Assembly (NCBI GenBank): GCA_024036415.1
Contig: JAMWET010001084.1
Span: forward strand, 77,501 to 141,500
Direction of reading: 5' to 3'
DNA from: Prochilodus magdalenae
Taxonomy: Eukaryota; Chordata; Actinopteri; Characiformes; Prochilodontidae
Length of the DNA stretch: 64,000 nt
The notes under the pieces were generated by a model, which had not been told where the DNA came from, searched no databases, and was given only the letters and a program-made list of their open reading frames with translations. The position numbers and the translations under genes are program-made. Within the stretch, counting starts at the first letter, position 1; each line of letters begins with the position of its first letter. Shown here one piece after another: positions 21,444 to 32,304 of the stretch.

Positions 21444-22740
21444 ATTAACATCTGCTCTGGAGCCATTTTCCACACATGGAACGAGACATTCCCTGCACTG
21501 TAGCACCTCCTCCCAATCTATGGATCCCATCACTCACACCCCACAGGGATTTATAGTCTCCATCATCCTCATGCAGCGCCATCTGGAGGAGCCTGAAGTT
21601 ACTACCACTTTAAACACACAGGGTGACTCGTTGCGTCGGGTGAGCTGATAGTTGAGCTATTATGTACCGCAGTTCCTGTGGGACTCGAGCATCCACAGTA
21701 ACCAGAGCGTATGTTGATCGCTTGGGGCTTCGTTCCGCATGGAGGATTCCCACTTTGACTGGCATGTGAGGCTATTTCTGTAACGCTCCTCAGCGTTGCA
21801 CCAGATCACGGTACATTTCTGCTTCTAATTTGCCACCATACTTCAAAAACACACCACCGCTAGCATGACCTGAGAGGTGTTATCTTCAGAGGCGGAGCGT
21901 CACCGTTAGGTCTCGTTTCCCCGCAGTGGATCGGCGGTGAAGCATGTGCGCGAGTGCCCTGCGCTCCAGCCCTTTTTATAGGCTGTTAACGTTTCCGTTC
22001 AGGTTTAATTCGTCACCGGCAGGAGCGTCTCATCTCTTTCCCACAGCGTTCCAGAAACGTAGGGGCTCCGGTTTTTTCCAGGGCCTGAATCTGTTGGAGA
22101 AATATACGGCTTCATCCTGGAGTCACGAGCGAGCCGGTGCAAATTAGATTCCGCGTACAGTACAGTCAGTGCATTCTATTCTCTCAAACAACGGAGCTTA
22201 TTGATCTGTTTTATTACTGAAATGGATCCGCCGTAAATCCGGGGAAGTTTTATAGCGGAGAAAAGGTGTAAATAGATGAAAATGGATGACTGGTCCCGAT
22301 AGCCACGGAGAAAAACACATCCACGGTGGAAGGAAATTACAGTCCTGTGGAGGAAGAAGGCGAAGTACGTCTAATTGCTGCAGATTACACACATGCCCTG
22401 TTGAAAGACTTCTCCGTTGGCGCTGAGGACCGATTTCTCTCGGGAAGCGAGGAGGAAAAGCACGGATGAGCTTATCTGTATATTTTGTACTCCACAGACT
22501 GACATCTGAATGCTTCATCCTGACAAATACACTGTTATTTTGCTGTTTCCAGACAGTTTTGGCATCCAAACAAGCTTTCTCCGTCTCTGCCCACTTCAGC
22601 CCTTCTTCGGAAATGAATCTGGAGGTGAAGCGAGTGCAGCAACAGACGCCCAAACATGAAACCAGGGGACTGAAGGAATGGCCAGTTCCGGGAAAACTGA
22701 GCTCCACTCGCTGTTTACATATAGCCACTCATCCTGCAGC
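21444..22740. other. Unassigned unique sequence
   Basis: About 1.3 kb with no gene I can support; a 176-codon minus-strand open frame (22198-22728) lacks splice borders or motifs. Within it, about 22487-22530 shares a 29-base near-identical string with 29549-29578 (see findings). Confidence 0.35.
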
Positions 22741-24085
22741 AGTTTATTTCCACCCATTAAGCCTATAGCAGTTTAGCTCCGCCCATTCAGCTTACAGCAA
22801 GCCTAGAGCAGTTTAGCTCCGCCCATTAAGCATATAGCAGTTTAGCTCCGTCCATTCAGCCTACAGCACTTTAGCTCCACTCATTAAGACCACAGCAGTT
22901 TAGCCACACCCATTCAGACTACAGTAGTACAGCTTCACTGATTTCTCCTACAGTAGTTTAGCCCCACCCATTCAGTTTTCAGCCGTTTAACTCCACCCAT
23001 TCAGGCCACAGCGATTTAGCTCCACCCATTCAGTTTACAGCAGTTTAGCCTTGCCCATTCAGCCTACAAGTTTAGCTCCACCCATTCAGCCTACAAGTTT
23101 AGCTCCACCCATTCAGCCTACAGCAGTTTAGCTGCAGCTATTCAGCCTACAGCAGTATAACCCTGCCCATTCAGCCTACAGCAGTTTAGCTCCACCCATT
23201 AAGCCTACAGAAGTTTAGCTCCACCCGTTTAGCCTACAGCAGTTTAGCCCCACCCTTTCAGCCTACAGCAGTTTAGCTGCAGCTATTCAGCCTACAGCAG
23301 TATAACCCTGCCCATTAAGTCTATAGCAGTTTAGCTCCACCCATTCAGCCTACAGCAGTATAACCCTGTCCATTCAGTCTACAGCAGTTTAGCTCCACCA
23401 ATTCACCCTACAGCAGTTTAGCTCCACCAATTCACCCTACAGCAGTTTAGCTCCACCAATTCAGTCTACAGCAGTATAACCCTGCCCATTCAGTCTACAG
23501 CAGTTTAGCTCCACCCATTCAGCCTACAGCAGTATAACCCTGTCCATTCAGTCTACAGCAGTTTAGCTCCACCAATTCAGCCTACAGCAGTTTAGTTCCA
23601 CCCGTTTTAGCCTACAGCACTTTAGCTCCACTCATTAAGACCACAGCATTGTAGCCTTACAAGTTCAGCTCCACCCATTCAGCCTACAGCAGTTTAGCTC
23701 CAGCTATTCAGCCTACAGCAGTATAACCCTGCCCATTCAGTCTACAGCAGTTTAGCTCCACCCATTCAGCCTACAGCAGTATAACCCTGCCCATTCAGTC
23801 TACAGCAGTTTAGCTCCACCCATTCAGCCTACAGCAGTATAACCCTGCCCATTCAGCCTACAGCAGTTTAGCCCCACCAATTCAGCCTACAGCAGTTTAG
23901 CTCCATCCATTGAGCCTACAGCAGTTTAGCTCCACCTGTTTTAGCCTACAGCACTTTAGCTCCACTCATTAAGACCACAGCATTGTAGCCTTACAAGTTC
24001 AGCTCCACCCATTCAGCCTACAGTAGTTTAGCTCCAGCTATTCGGCCTACAGCAGTTTAGCTCCACCCATTTAGCCTACAGCTCC
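22741..24085. repeat. 29-bp minisatellite, array 1, about 45 copies
   Basis: The unit is CAGTTTAGCTCCACCCATTC followed by AGCCTACAG; period 29 bp. A variant with CAGTATAACCCTGCCCATTC alternates with it between 23150 and 23860, giving a two-unit higher-order pattern. The same monomer forms array 2 at 35160-35390. The first few units (22741-22860) are the most divergent. Confidence 0.95.
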
Positions 24086-25034
24086 AGCCTAATGCAGAAC
24101 AGATCATCTAAATATCTCCGTCAGACAGTAATGAAAACGGCCTGTTTAATTCTAAGGGATGTGGGAAGACTGAAAGGTGGATGTCTCTAAATGAATTCTG
24201 ACGGTACACAAACCCACACAAACCTTAGAACCGGGCCTCACGGGGAAAAATCAGACAGGAACACTGGAAGATATGGGAATCCGGTTTTATGTCGAGGCAT
24301 ATCTCTGAATGGAGACGTGTGGCATAATTAAATTAAGCTCAGGCGGCGATTCATTCTTTAGATGCAATTATCATATCTTATCCTTCATCCCTATTTCCCG
24401 AAAAGCCAGCATTCCATTTCCGCCAAAACATTCATCTGTTCTCATTTACAACCAACTGGCTGTGTTTTCTTAGGAGGGATTGTGGAGTCTGGATGGGTTT
24501 CAGATGAAAGGGCCTGTGTTTGCTCGATTTGCATCGATAAATCTGTCCAGGATCCTCCACTGCACGGAACAATAAAGTCTCCACACGGAGCCGAACGTGG
24601 GAACTTCACGCCGAGAGCCTCGGAGACAAACCAATGATTCCCTGCAATGAGAAATCAATAGTGGTTTCATTAAGAGGGGAGGCTTCATCACAGTCCTTCC
24701 TTACAGTAGCGTTCCCGGATAATACCTGCTTTAAACTAGGAGATCAACAAAGACGCCATGGGAATAGCGGGAATTCCTTACAGTACATTACACCAGGCTC
24801 CAAAGGTTTATTTCCCTGTTCCCGGGCACTGAGTGTGTTCTCCGATATGATATGTTCAGTGTGGAGTAGACTACTTCAAGCAGCTTCTGGAACTGTGAGA
24901 ACTCTCCAGAACTGTCCGGAATGTTCTAGAACTGTTTGGAACTGTCTGGGACTGTACATAGCAGCATGAATACAAGTGTGTTACACTTATTTGCAGTTGA
25001 TGTTGCGAGTGTGAGCGGAGAGTGGGTACAGAGG
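24086..25034. other. Unassigned sequence
   Basis: Unique DNA. A minor repetition of GAACTGT (about 24885-24960) is visible. TAAT/ATTA-bearing strings at 24320-24440 and 24500-24660 could mark non-coding conserved DNA; untested. No gene seen. Confidence 0.35.
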
Positions 25035-25775
25035 TAGTTTAGAGGTGTGGGAGTGCAGGTGTGTTGGGAAGGAGGATAAAGGTGACCAGGATCAATAACT
25101 GATGATAAATTTAGACTGATATGATCAATATTTATTGAGCTACACATACAGAAGTCTGTCTCTCAGTATGGCGTCGGGCCGCCGTGTTCGCTAACCCAAC
25201 ACGCCAGACGTCTCGGTATGGAGCTGTAGAGGTTTCTGATGGAGTCCTGTGATAATCCATCCCATGCAGCTTGAACATCCTCACACAGTTCCTGCAGATG
25301 GTGCGGTAGGGGTGGAGGTGGAGGGACACCAGGTCTTCTGGACGTGTGACGACAACCCGTTCAACTTGGTGCTGACCACGGTGCCTCCACACACGGGTTC
25401 GTTGGGCGTCTCCACCAAGACTAAAGCAGGACTCGTCACTGAAGATGACCCGCTGCCATTCTGAGTCACTCCATGACAGTCTGGTACGACACCACTGCAG
25501 TCTTTGGTGACGGTGACGTGGTGTTAAGGACAGTCGTGGTAACGGTCTGTGTGCATGTAGTCCTGCGTGGTGCAGCCGTCTGCTGATGGAGGACACCACT
25601 GCTTGCTGGATGTCTGTAATGGTGGTGTTAGGTCAGTCAGGTACAGAGATAAGACCCATCCATGCTTACCTCACATGCACCGCCGAGCATGAAACTTGTC
25701 AAACCCACCCACCAAGTTTCACTCCTGTGGGTTGTTTCCCTCTGGGTGCTGCTATTGTTTTGATGGTGGGTGGGA
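25035..25775 (-). mobile_element. Internally deleted Tc1-derived element, copy 2
   Basis: On the minus strand a 155-codon frame reads SRRLHHAGLHAHRPLPRLSL, then WSDSEWQRVIFSDESCFS with the first catalytic D, then RTRVWRHRGQHQVE and VVTRPED, and joins the C-terminal part in the frame used by copy 1. Both outer regions are present. The N-terminal side ends near 25775 with a diverged GTGCTGCTATTGTTTTGATG terminus, and the C-terminal side ends near 25039. About 99% of the 12-kb copy can be followed here with only scattered substitutions, by eye. Second D and E absent. Confidence 0.85.
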
Positions 25776-26322
25776 GTCTACCACTGTTATGAGAGCGTCC
25801 CGCTAACTAGCACATGCATCACTAGCGAGAGGGATCCTGAGGAATTCCAGAATGCGGATAAATAGCTTTTTGGCGATGTGTTTTGGTTTCCATACATCCT
25901 AAAAATTGAGCTCATAGATCTCCGAAGTCGTGCATCACTTGAACTCCAGGTCTCAGCCATTAATCTCCATGAGGAAAATGAATGGTGTTTTCAGGAATCA
26001 CAAAGCTGATCTGTTTTGTCCTGCGTGCGTTTCTCCCCCGACTGCGACTGGATCCTCTGAGTTATGAGGTCGTTAACGAGTCACCGTATGAATAATGCTG
26101 CGTACCAGCTAACACTGTGAGGCACTGAACCGGCACCATACGACTCATCATAGTACCCCACGCAGGCTTGGTCCAGCAGGGCGGTTCAGGGGCGGTCGCT
26201 GGTGGTGTCGTAGTATATCCAGGACTCGCGTTACAGCTACTAACGGGACCCGCTTGCATGGAAGTCACATGACCTCATGTCACATTACTTTTGCTGAAGT
26301 CTCTCAACAACTTTTCCAGCAT
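25776..26322. other. Unassigned sequence
   Basis: About 550 bp with no feature recognised. Confidence 0.35.
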
Positions 26323-27099
26323 GTGATGATGTAATAAGGAAAGATCAGTACATAGAACCGACATACCGTGACCCTCAAACACCATTCCTTGTGGTGACCC
26401 CCTTGTGATTCCCAAATCCTAACCTGTTACGGAACAGACTCCACCTGTCAGCGGTACATGGTGGATGTTCATCTTTAATCCAGGCTGGAGTTCTTCCAGT
26501 TTACCAGTTTCCTAATCCACCTTAAATACTCCAGTTTGTACAGGCGCTAGAATGTCCTGCAGCATTTAAGGTGGAACAGAGAATTCCCAACACAACCAGG
26601 AGAACAGGAACTCCAGCTCCACATCTTTAACAGGATCCCGGAACACCTTTAATCCTGCTGTCTGCACATTCCACTCCGGACAGATTCCCAAACCTCTCTG
26701 GACAATATGCAGCAGCTCCGCTCAGCGTCTGACCCTGAAGAGAGGAGCAGCTCCACCTTTATTAGCACCACCACCCCAACAGCAGCCTGTAAGTCCAGCC
26801 ATGTTGTGTGATTGTATCCGTGTGTGGCGGTTGGAGCAGATCATCTTAAACTGAGAGCTCCATAGTGAGGATCAACTTTACTCTACTGTGTGTTGGAGTC
26901 CAGATGGAGCCAGTAGCTAGCACAGGGAACGTTAGATACTAGCATTAGCTCAGAGTAGCTAGCATAGCTAACTCAATAGTATGAGGGCGGGACTTATTTA
27001 CACAGAGCCTCATTTTATTTAGTCTGCTTCCACATCATTTAGTCTGCATCTGTGTGATCATTGTGGGCGGGGTCTAGCTATAAACCAGCCAATCAGAGC
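26323..27099 (+). repeat. Unclassified dispersed repeat, copy 2
   Basis: Direct copy of 613-1505. Strongest identity runs from TCAGCGGTACATGGTGGATG through the CATTTAAGGTGGAACAGAG and CCTTTAATCCTGC blocks to the TAAACCAGCCAATCAGAGC end. It lacks about 100 bp present in copy 1 between 700 and 890 (the CAAAACGGAGCTACAGAACC part, which copy 3 keeps). It carries a small insertion (ACTCTACTGTGTGTTGGAG) not in copy 1. Confidence 0.75.
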
Positions 27100-28044
27100 T
27101 TGTTAGAGGTTGTCCCCATTTCTGACGTTGTGTTTAAGGCTCAGACGAGGTGAATGTAACCTCACTGGTACGACGGTGACCTCAGGGTTCACTTTAACAG
27201 GTGAAACGTTCTTACCTTTTTTCCAGGTGTACCTTTTTTTTCTTCATAGCTCCGGTTATACTTACTAAACGTACCCAGCCCTCGACGGCGCCACCCCCAG
27301 TGACTGTAGAGTACTTCTGTTTCTGAGAGTGCCGGAAGCCGAGAAGCATTCTTCAGCCGCTATTATCACGAGAGACCATCAGCAGGTTGTCGGCTTGTTG
27401 ACTCTGGTGCTGCTGAATGGAACTAATCCAGAACAAAAGCTGCTGTGATGAAATCCTTAAGGGAAATTAATTTTCCATTTCTTCCTCACAAAAAACACAC
27501 ACTTGAAACGTGCAGGTCCGGCAGCAGTCTTCCGCGTGAGCTCTTTATCAGAAGCGACCTTGAGAAGTGTGTGAAGGTGAAGCGTGTTCGCGTGGTGAGC
27601 ATTCATCACACCGGAGAGATTTCTCTAGCTGAGGGATTGAGCTGATTGAGGTTTCCCGTAAAAGGTGATACCTGGTCTCCCTGTGCCGGAGCGTTCCTTC
27701 CCATGGGAATTCCAGCAGGAGAGAAATGCAGGTCTCGGGTGTGCTCTTACCTTGGAGGCTACAAGCCTGTAGACCACATGCAGGGTCTCGCGGCTCAGCT
27801 GCTTTCCCCGGATCGTTACGTAAGCTCTGCTTATAGCATTTTGATTAGCATCCGTGGAGGTTGAGCATTTGAGTCACATTCCTGGCAGTTACCCTGAGAT
27901 TAGACATTATGAGCAGACCAGCGAGTGGCTTGTATGCTGTAGGAGAATCTTGTGGAGTCCATGGAGTCAAACTCGGTAAACAGTCCAAATCCATGGCCAT
28001 TTATATGGAGTTTGGCCTCTTTGGAGTAGAGAAGAGCCTCTATC
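27100..28044. other. Unassigned unique sequence
   Basis: Non-repetitive. Three consecutive plus-strand open frames of 66-72 codons (27445-28127) have no family motifs and no clear splice borders. Gene evidence is insufficient. Confidence 0.35.
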
Positions 28045-28590
28045 CTTTTGGGAAGGCCTTCCACAACATTTCCGAGGAAATTCCCTGCTGGGAATTTGTG
28101 TCCATTCAGTCAAACACCCATTGGTGAGATCATTCCCTGATGTTGAGTGAGAAGATCTGGCCCATGGTCCAGTGAATCCCAGGTGGGGTTGAGCGGTTCA
28201 GGGCTTTGTGCAGGCCACCTAAAGATCTTCCACACCAAACCCCTCAAACCATATCTAGAACCAAGGGTCCGAGCTCAAACTCTGGAACCCACCCCAGACC
28301 ATGATACCCCCCTCCACCAAAGTTTACTGTTGGCACTCTGCATTCCGGTAGGGAACGTTCTCCAAACTCGGACTCCTCCATCAGACTGACGGACAATGAG
28401 GCATGGTTCATCACTCCAGAGAACTCTGTTCCACTGCTCCAGAGTCCAGTGGTGGAGCTTTCGCTGCACAGAGTGATTCTAGGCCTGTGTGGAGGACACC
28501 CATGTCATGTAGCCCCCGAAGCGCAGTCCTTGTGCGGGTGCTTGGAGGTAATAGGTTGGAACCCTACCCTTTTCCTCGTTATCCTAGGAA
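28045..28590 (-). pseudogene. Tc1-like transposase fragment (second lineage, copy B)
   Basis: On the minus strand 28275-28469 reads RKLHHWTLEQWNRVLWSDEP with the first catalytic D of the SDE block, followed by QSDGGVRVWRTFPTGMQSAN and a KLWWRG block (the glycine-rich step after the first catalytic site). Plus-strand 28045-28200 corresponds to the linker and C-terminal region, with large internal losses. It belongs to the same lineage as the remnant at 10683-11350. The sequence through about 28590 (GCGCAGTCCTTGTGCGGGTG) corresponds to the region just N-terminal of the catalytic domain. Dead. Confidence 0.8.
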
Positions 28591-28609
28591 GTTTCTCCTT
28601 TTGATCTTT

Positions 28610-29230
28610 TAAGTTGCTAGGGGATTGCTGGTGGTTGCTGTTGCATCCCATGTGGTTGCTAGGGTGCTGCTATGTGGTTGCTATGGTATCCCATATATTC
28701 GCTAGAGTGTTACTAGATGGTAGCTATGGGATCATTCAGCCTGGTTGTTAAGGGGTTGCTGTGGTACCCCATATAGTTGCTAGGGGGTTGCTGGGGGTAG
28801 CTGTTGCATCCCAGATGGATGCTATGGTCCTACTATGTGGTGGCTGTGATATCTCATATAGTAGTTAGGGGGTTGCTGGTGGTTGCTGTTGCATCCCAAA
28901 TGGTTGCTATGTGGCTGCTATAGTAATCCATATAGTAGCTAGAGTATAACTAGGTGGTAGCTATGGTTGTTAGGGTGTTGCTAGGCAGATGCTGTGGTAT
29001 CCCATTAAATTGCTAGTAGTTTGCTGGTGGTTGCTGTTGCATCCCATATGGTTGCTAGGATGCTGCTATGTGGTTGCTATGGTATTCTATATTGTTCCTA
29101 GAGTGTTACGAGGTGGTAGGTATGGGATCATTAATGGTTACTAGGATGACGCTAGGTGGATGCTGTGGTATACCATAGAGTTGCTAGGGGGTTGCTGGTG
29201 GTTGCTATAAGATCCCAGAGGGTTGCTCTG
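28610..29230. repeat. GTTGCTA-type minisatellite, locus 3
   Basis: Units of about 35-45 bp built from GGTTGCTAGGGGGTTGCTG, TGTTGCATCCCATATGGTTG and GGTATCCCATATAGTTGC. It is bracketed by two copies of the same Tc1 segment (28495-28590 and 29231-29320). Confidence 0.88.
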
Positions 29231-29320
29231 GTATCCCAGATTTCATGTAGCTTCCTTTGCACAGTTCTTGTTCTGATGCCTGGAGCTAAGAGGCTAGAAC
29301 CCCACCCCTTCTGATGGATG
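29231..29320 (-). pseudogene. Tc1 fragment repeated on the far side of the minisatellite
   Basis: TTTCATGTAGCTTCCTTTGC, ACAGTTCTTGTTCTGATG and CTAGAACCC correspond to CATGTAGCCCCCGAAGCGC, GCAGTCCTTGTGCGGGTG and TTGGAACCC at 28510-28570. It is therefore a second copy of the segment that lies just before the array, in the same orientation. Confidence 0.7.
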
Positions 29321-30289
29321 GAGGTAGGACTGGATGGAGTTTCTCTTTACAGGACAGAATGACGTTTATGTATTTCTACACGATGCTGGATTTTTTTACA
29401 ATGCCTGTAATTTGACTGGCAGTGTTGATACCTTTGCCAGGTATGCCCTTTCCCCGTCCCTGGTACATATTCCATGGTCGTACTGTACGCAGTGCAGGCT
29501 TGATGTCCCCTGGCCTCCATTTCTCTGTGAAATATAGACTACTCTACATAGACTGACATCTGAATGTTTCATCCTGACGAATGGGCTGCCGTTCTGCAGT
29601 TTGGAGAGTTCCAGCTTTTCCGACCCGTTTTTTTTTTCTTGGAAAAATACGAGGAGATCCGGTGTCATTACCTATAGATAAAGTTTCCAGTGCTGTAGCG
29701 AGACCTTCCCGGGGAGCGAGTGACGATGATTAACTCAGACTTTAAACTTATGATGCTGTATAAATAACTCCTCCGCTGTCACGGCTTGTCCCGACACGGA
29801 CGCACTTCCTGCAGCAAATTAAGTTAACAGTCATTATAACGAGAGAGGACACTGTCTGGGAGAAAAGGGACCGAGTGGGGAAGCAGGTACAGACACGGTG
29901 TCACAAACACGCCACGTTCCACCGGGGAGTCGTTTACGGCTCTTGCGGGAGATGTTTTCTTTCTGTCATCAAATATTACCCTGCCAGCCGGGGGAGACAT
30001 GGATGCAGGTAAATTGGTTCCCCTGTGATTAGATGTGCTCCATGGCTCAGTATGGTAATTAAGATGGTGTGACACAGCCTGGGGCCACCCTGGGGCCCCT
30101 CACTGCAGCCCGAGCTGCAGGATGTCACCCTCGTGTATCATAGAGCTGATGGTGGTGCATCCGAACCTTGGTGGGTCAGCCAGCTCTCTAAACTTCACTT
30201 CTTCTGCTGAAGCCCACTGCTGTCTGGTGCAGCCAGGAGGAGGACCGGTTCCTTTTTGGAGCCTTGGTTCCCCATTGTTCTTCCTTATG
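29321..30289. other. Unassigned unique sequence
   Basis: No gene supported. 29690-30070 is non-repetitive with TAAT/ATTA-rich strings (GATGATTAACTC, AAATTAAGTTAAC) and could be conserved non-coding DNA; untested. 29549-29578 shares a string with 22496-22524. Confidence 0.35.
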
Positions 30290-30775
30290 CTCTTAAAGAG
30301 CTTCTCCTGTGGAGCCTCAGATCTTCCTCATGCTCTTAGAGGTTCTCCTATAGAGCCTCAGATCTTCCTCATGCTTTTAGAGATTCTCCTGTAGAGCTGC
30401 AGATCTTTCTCATGCTCATAGAGAGCCTCTCCTTCTGAGCCTCAGATCTTCCTCATGCTCTTAGAGGTTCTCCTATAGAGCCTTAGATCTTCATGTTCTT
30501 AGAGAGGTTCTCCTTTAAAGCCTTAGATCTTCTCCTTTGGAGCCTCAGCATCTTCCTCATGCTTTTAGAGGTTCTCCTATAGAGCCTCAGATCTTCATGT
30601 TCTTAGAGAGGTTCTCCTTTAAAGCCTCAGATCTTCATATTCTTAGTGGTTCTCCTTTAGAACCGCAGATCTTTCTCATGCTCATAGAGAGCCTCTCCGT
30701 CCGAGCCTCAGATCTTCCTCATGCTAATAGAGAGGTTCTCCTTTAGAACCTCAGATCTTCATGTTTATAAAGATC
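30290..30775. repeat. ~41-bp minisatellite, about 12 copies
   Basis: Units are CTCAGATCTTCCTCATGCTC followed by TTAGAGGTTCTCCTATAGAG, with BglII-type AGATCT in most copies and length variation from about 33 to 45 bp. Confidence 0.9.
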
Positions 30776-30784
30776 TTTGTGTCC

Positions 30785-31265
30785 TTGAGTCTACTCCTGA
30801 GTGTTGCTATGCAATGGCTGTGGTATCACATAGTTGCCAGGGGGCTGCTGGTGGTTGCTATTGTATCCCAGATGGTTGCTAGGGTGCTGCTATGCGGTTC
30901 TTATTGTGTCCTATATAGTTGCTACAGTGTGTTACTAAGTGGTAGCTATGGTATCATTGTTCATTGTTAGAGTGTTGCTAGGACGATTCATTGGTATCCC
31001 AAATGGTTGCTAGGGGGTTACTTGTGGCTGCTCTGCTATCCCAGATGGATGCTAGTGGATTGCTGGTGACTGCCCTGTGGGTCGCTGGTGGTTGCTATTG
31101 TATCCCAGATAGTTGCTAGGGGGTTGCTGGTGGTTGCTATGGGGGTTGCTATAGTATCCCAGATAGTTGCTAGGGGGTTGCTGGTGGCTGCTCTGGGGGT
31201 TGCTATAGTATCCCAGATAGTTGCTAGGGGGTTGCTGGTGGTTGCTATGATATGCTACATGGTAA
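30785..31265. repeat. GTTGCTA-type minisatellite, locus 4
   Basis: GTATCCCAGATAGTTGCTAG plus GGGGTTGCTGGTGGTTGCT repeated. The last three copies (31090-31240) are almost identical with a period of about 60 bp, showing recent local expansion inside an older array. Confidence 0.9.
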
Positions 31266-32304
31266 TGGACCTGTGATATACGCTGGTTGCATTAAACCTT
31301 CAGTAATGGTCATACGAATACTGCACATCTGATAGAAAGCTCGGACAAGCCCGGAACGAGGCGGAATGGTTTGGACATTCCGAAAACTGTGGGATGAACA
31401 ATCTGTCTGAATCATAAACATAACAGCGGCGGATCCGGTTATTGAGTCGTGGTTTCTGTAGTTACTCTGGTTTCACTCATTAAACTCAAGACTTATCCGT
31501 AAAGATCTGAGTGTGCAGCTGCAGACGTGGAGCTCCCAGGCTGATCGGGAAAGACTAAACGTTCCTCCGCTCCGAGTCGAGGGATCGCACCAGATATAAA
31601 CATATTTGGATTTTTTAAATGTCAGAATTTCGAAGCCGCTCTTTTCCGCCGGCAGCGGCTTCATAGAAGCGGTAAATATTGAAGATCCCGTCTCGCTCAC
31701 TCCCTCACATCTTTATCACGGATCTCTGAGGGATTTCACGGAGAGCTCCGCGCTCATTCAGACCAGAAAACTCCAAATGTGAATCACTGGAACTGGAGAT
31801 TAAATATTCCACTAGCATTAGCAGCAGACAGACAGAGATCCATATTTTGTTTTACAAACAGGAGGCTTTATTACGGCACTCGGCTGGCGGCCCCGGGGGG
31901 AATACTGATTCCCCGTGGAATAGACCGGAAAGCTAAATGAGCGACATTGGAAGTTGCTTCTAAACGAGCTCGGAGAGAGAGAGGGAGAGAGAGAGAGAGA
32001 GGGAGGGATAAAGAGGAGAGATGGAGGTGATTGCTGTAATGCTAATCAGACGAGGCACCTGGAGGAAGTGTCTCGCTCTGCTGCGTGCGTTTGCTCGGAG
32101 CCTCGTTCAGGGCTTTTCCCGGCAGAGCCGGATTGATCTGTTGTTATGAATTCGGAGGTCATTTCCGGAACACGTCTGAAATGCCAATAATGATCTTTAT
32201 GAAGAGCTGATCTCATCCAGCACGCCACTGTGTCACTTACGGGACAGAGAGGATTCTGTTCCTCATCGTACTTTAGCATACATGTTCCGCTATGAAAAGA
32301 AAGA
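31266..32304. other. Unassigned unique sequence with a GA microsatellite
   Basis: A GA tract lies at about 31970-32008. The rest is non-repetitive with several CpGs and possible regulatory strings near 31800-32000. No supported gene. Confidence 0.35.

Noticed and set aside
22198..22728. 176-codon minus-strand gene
   Set aside because: No motif, no splice borders, and part of it coincides with a short duplicated string. A chance frame is more likely.
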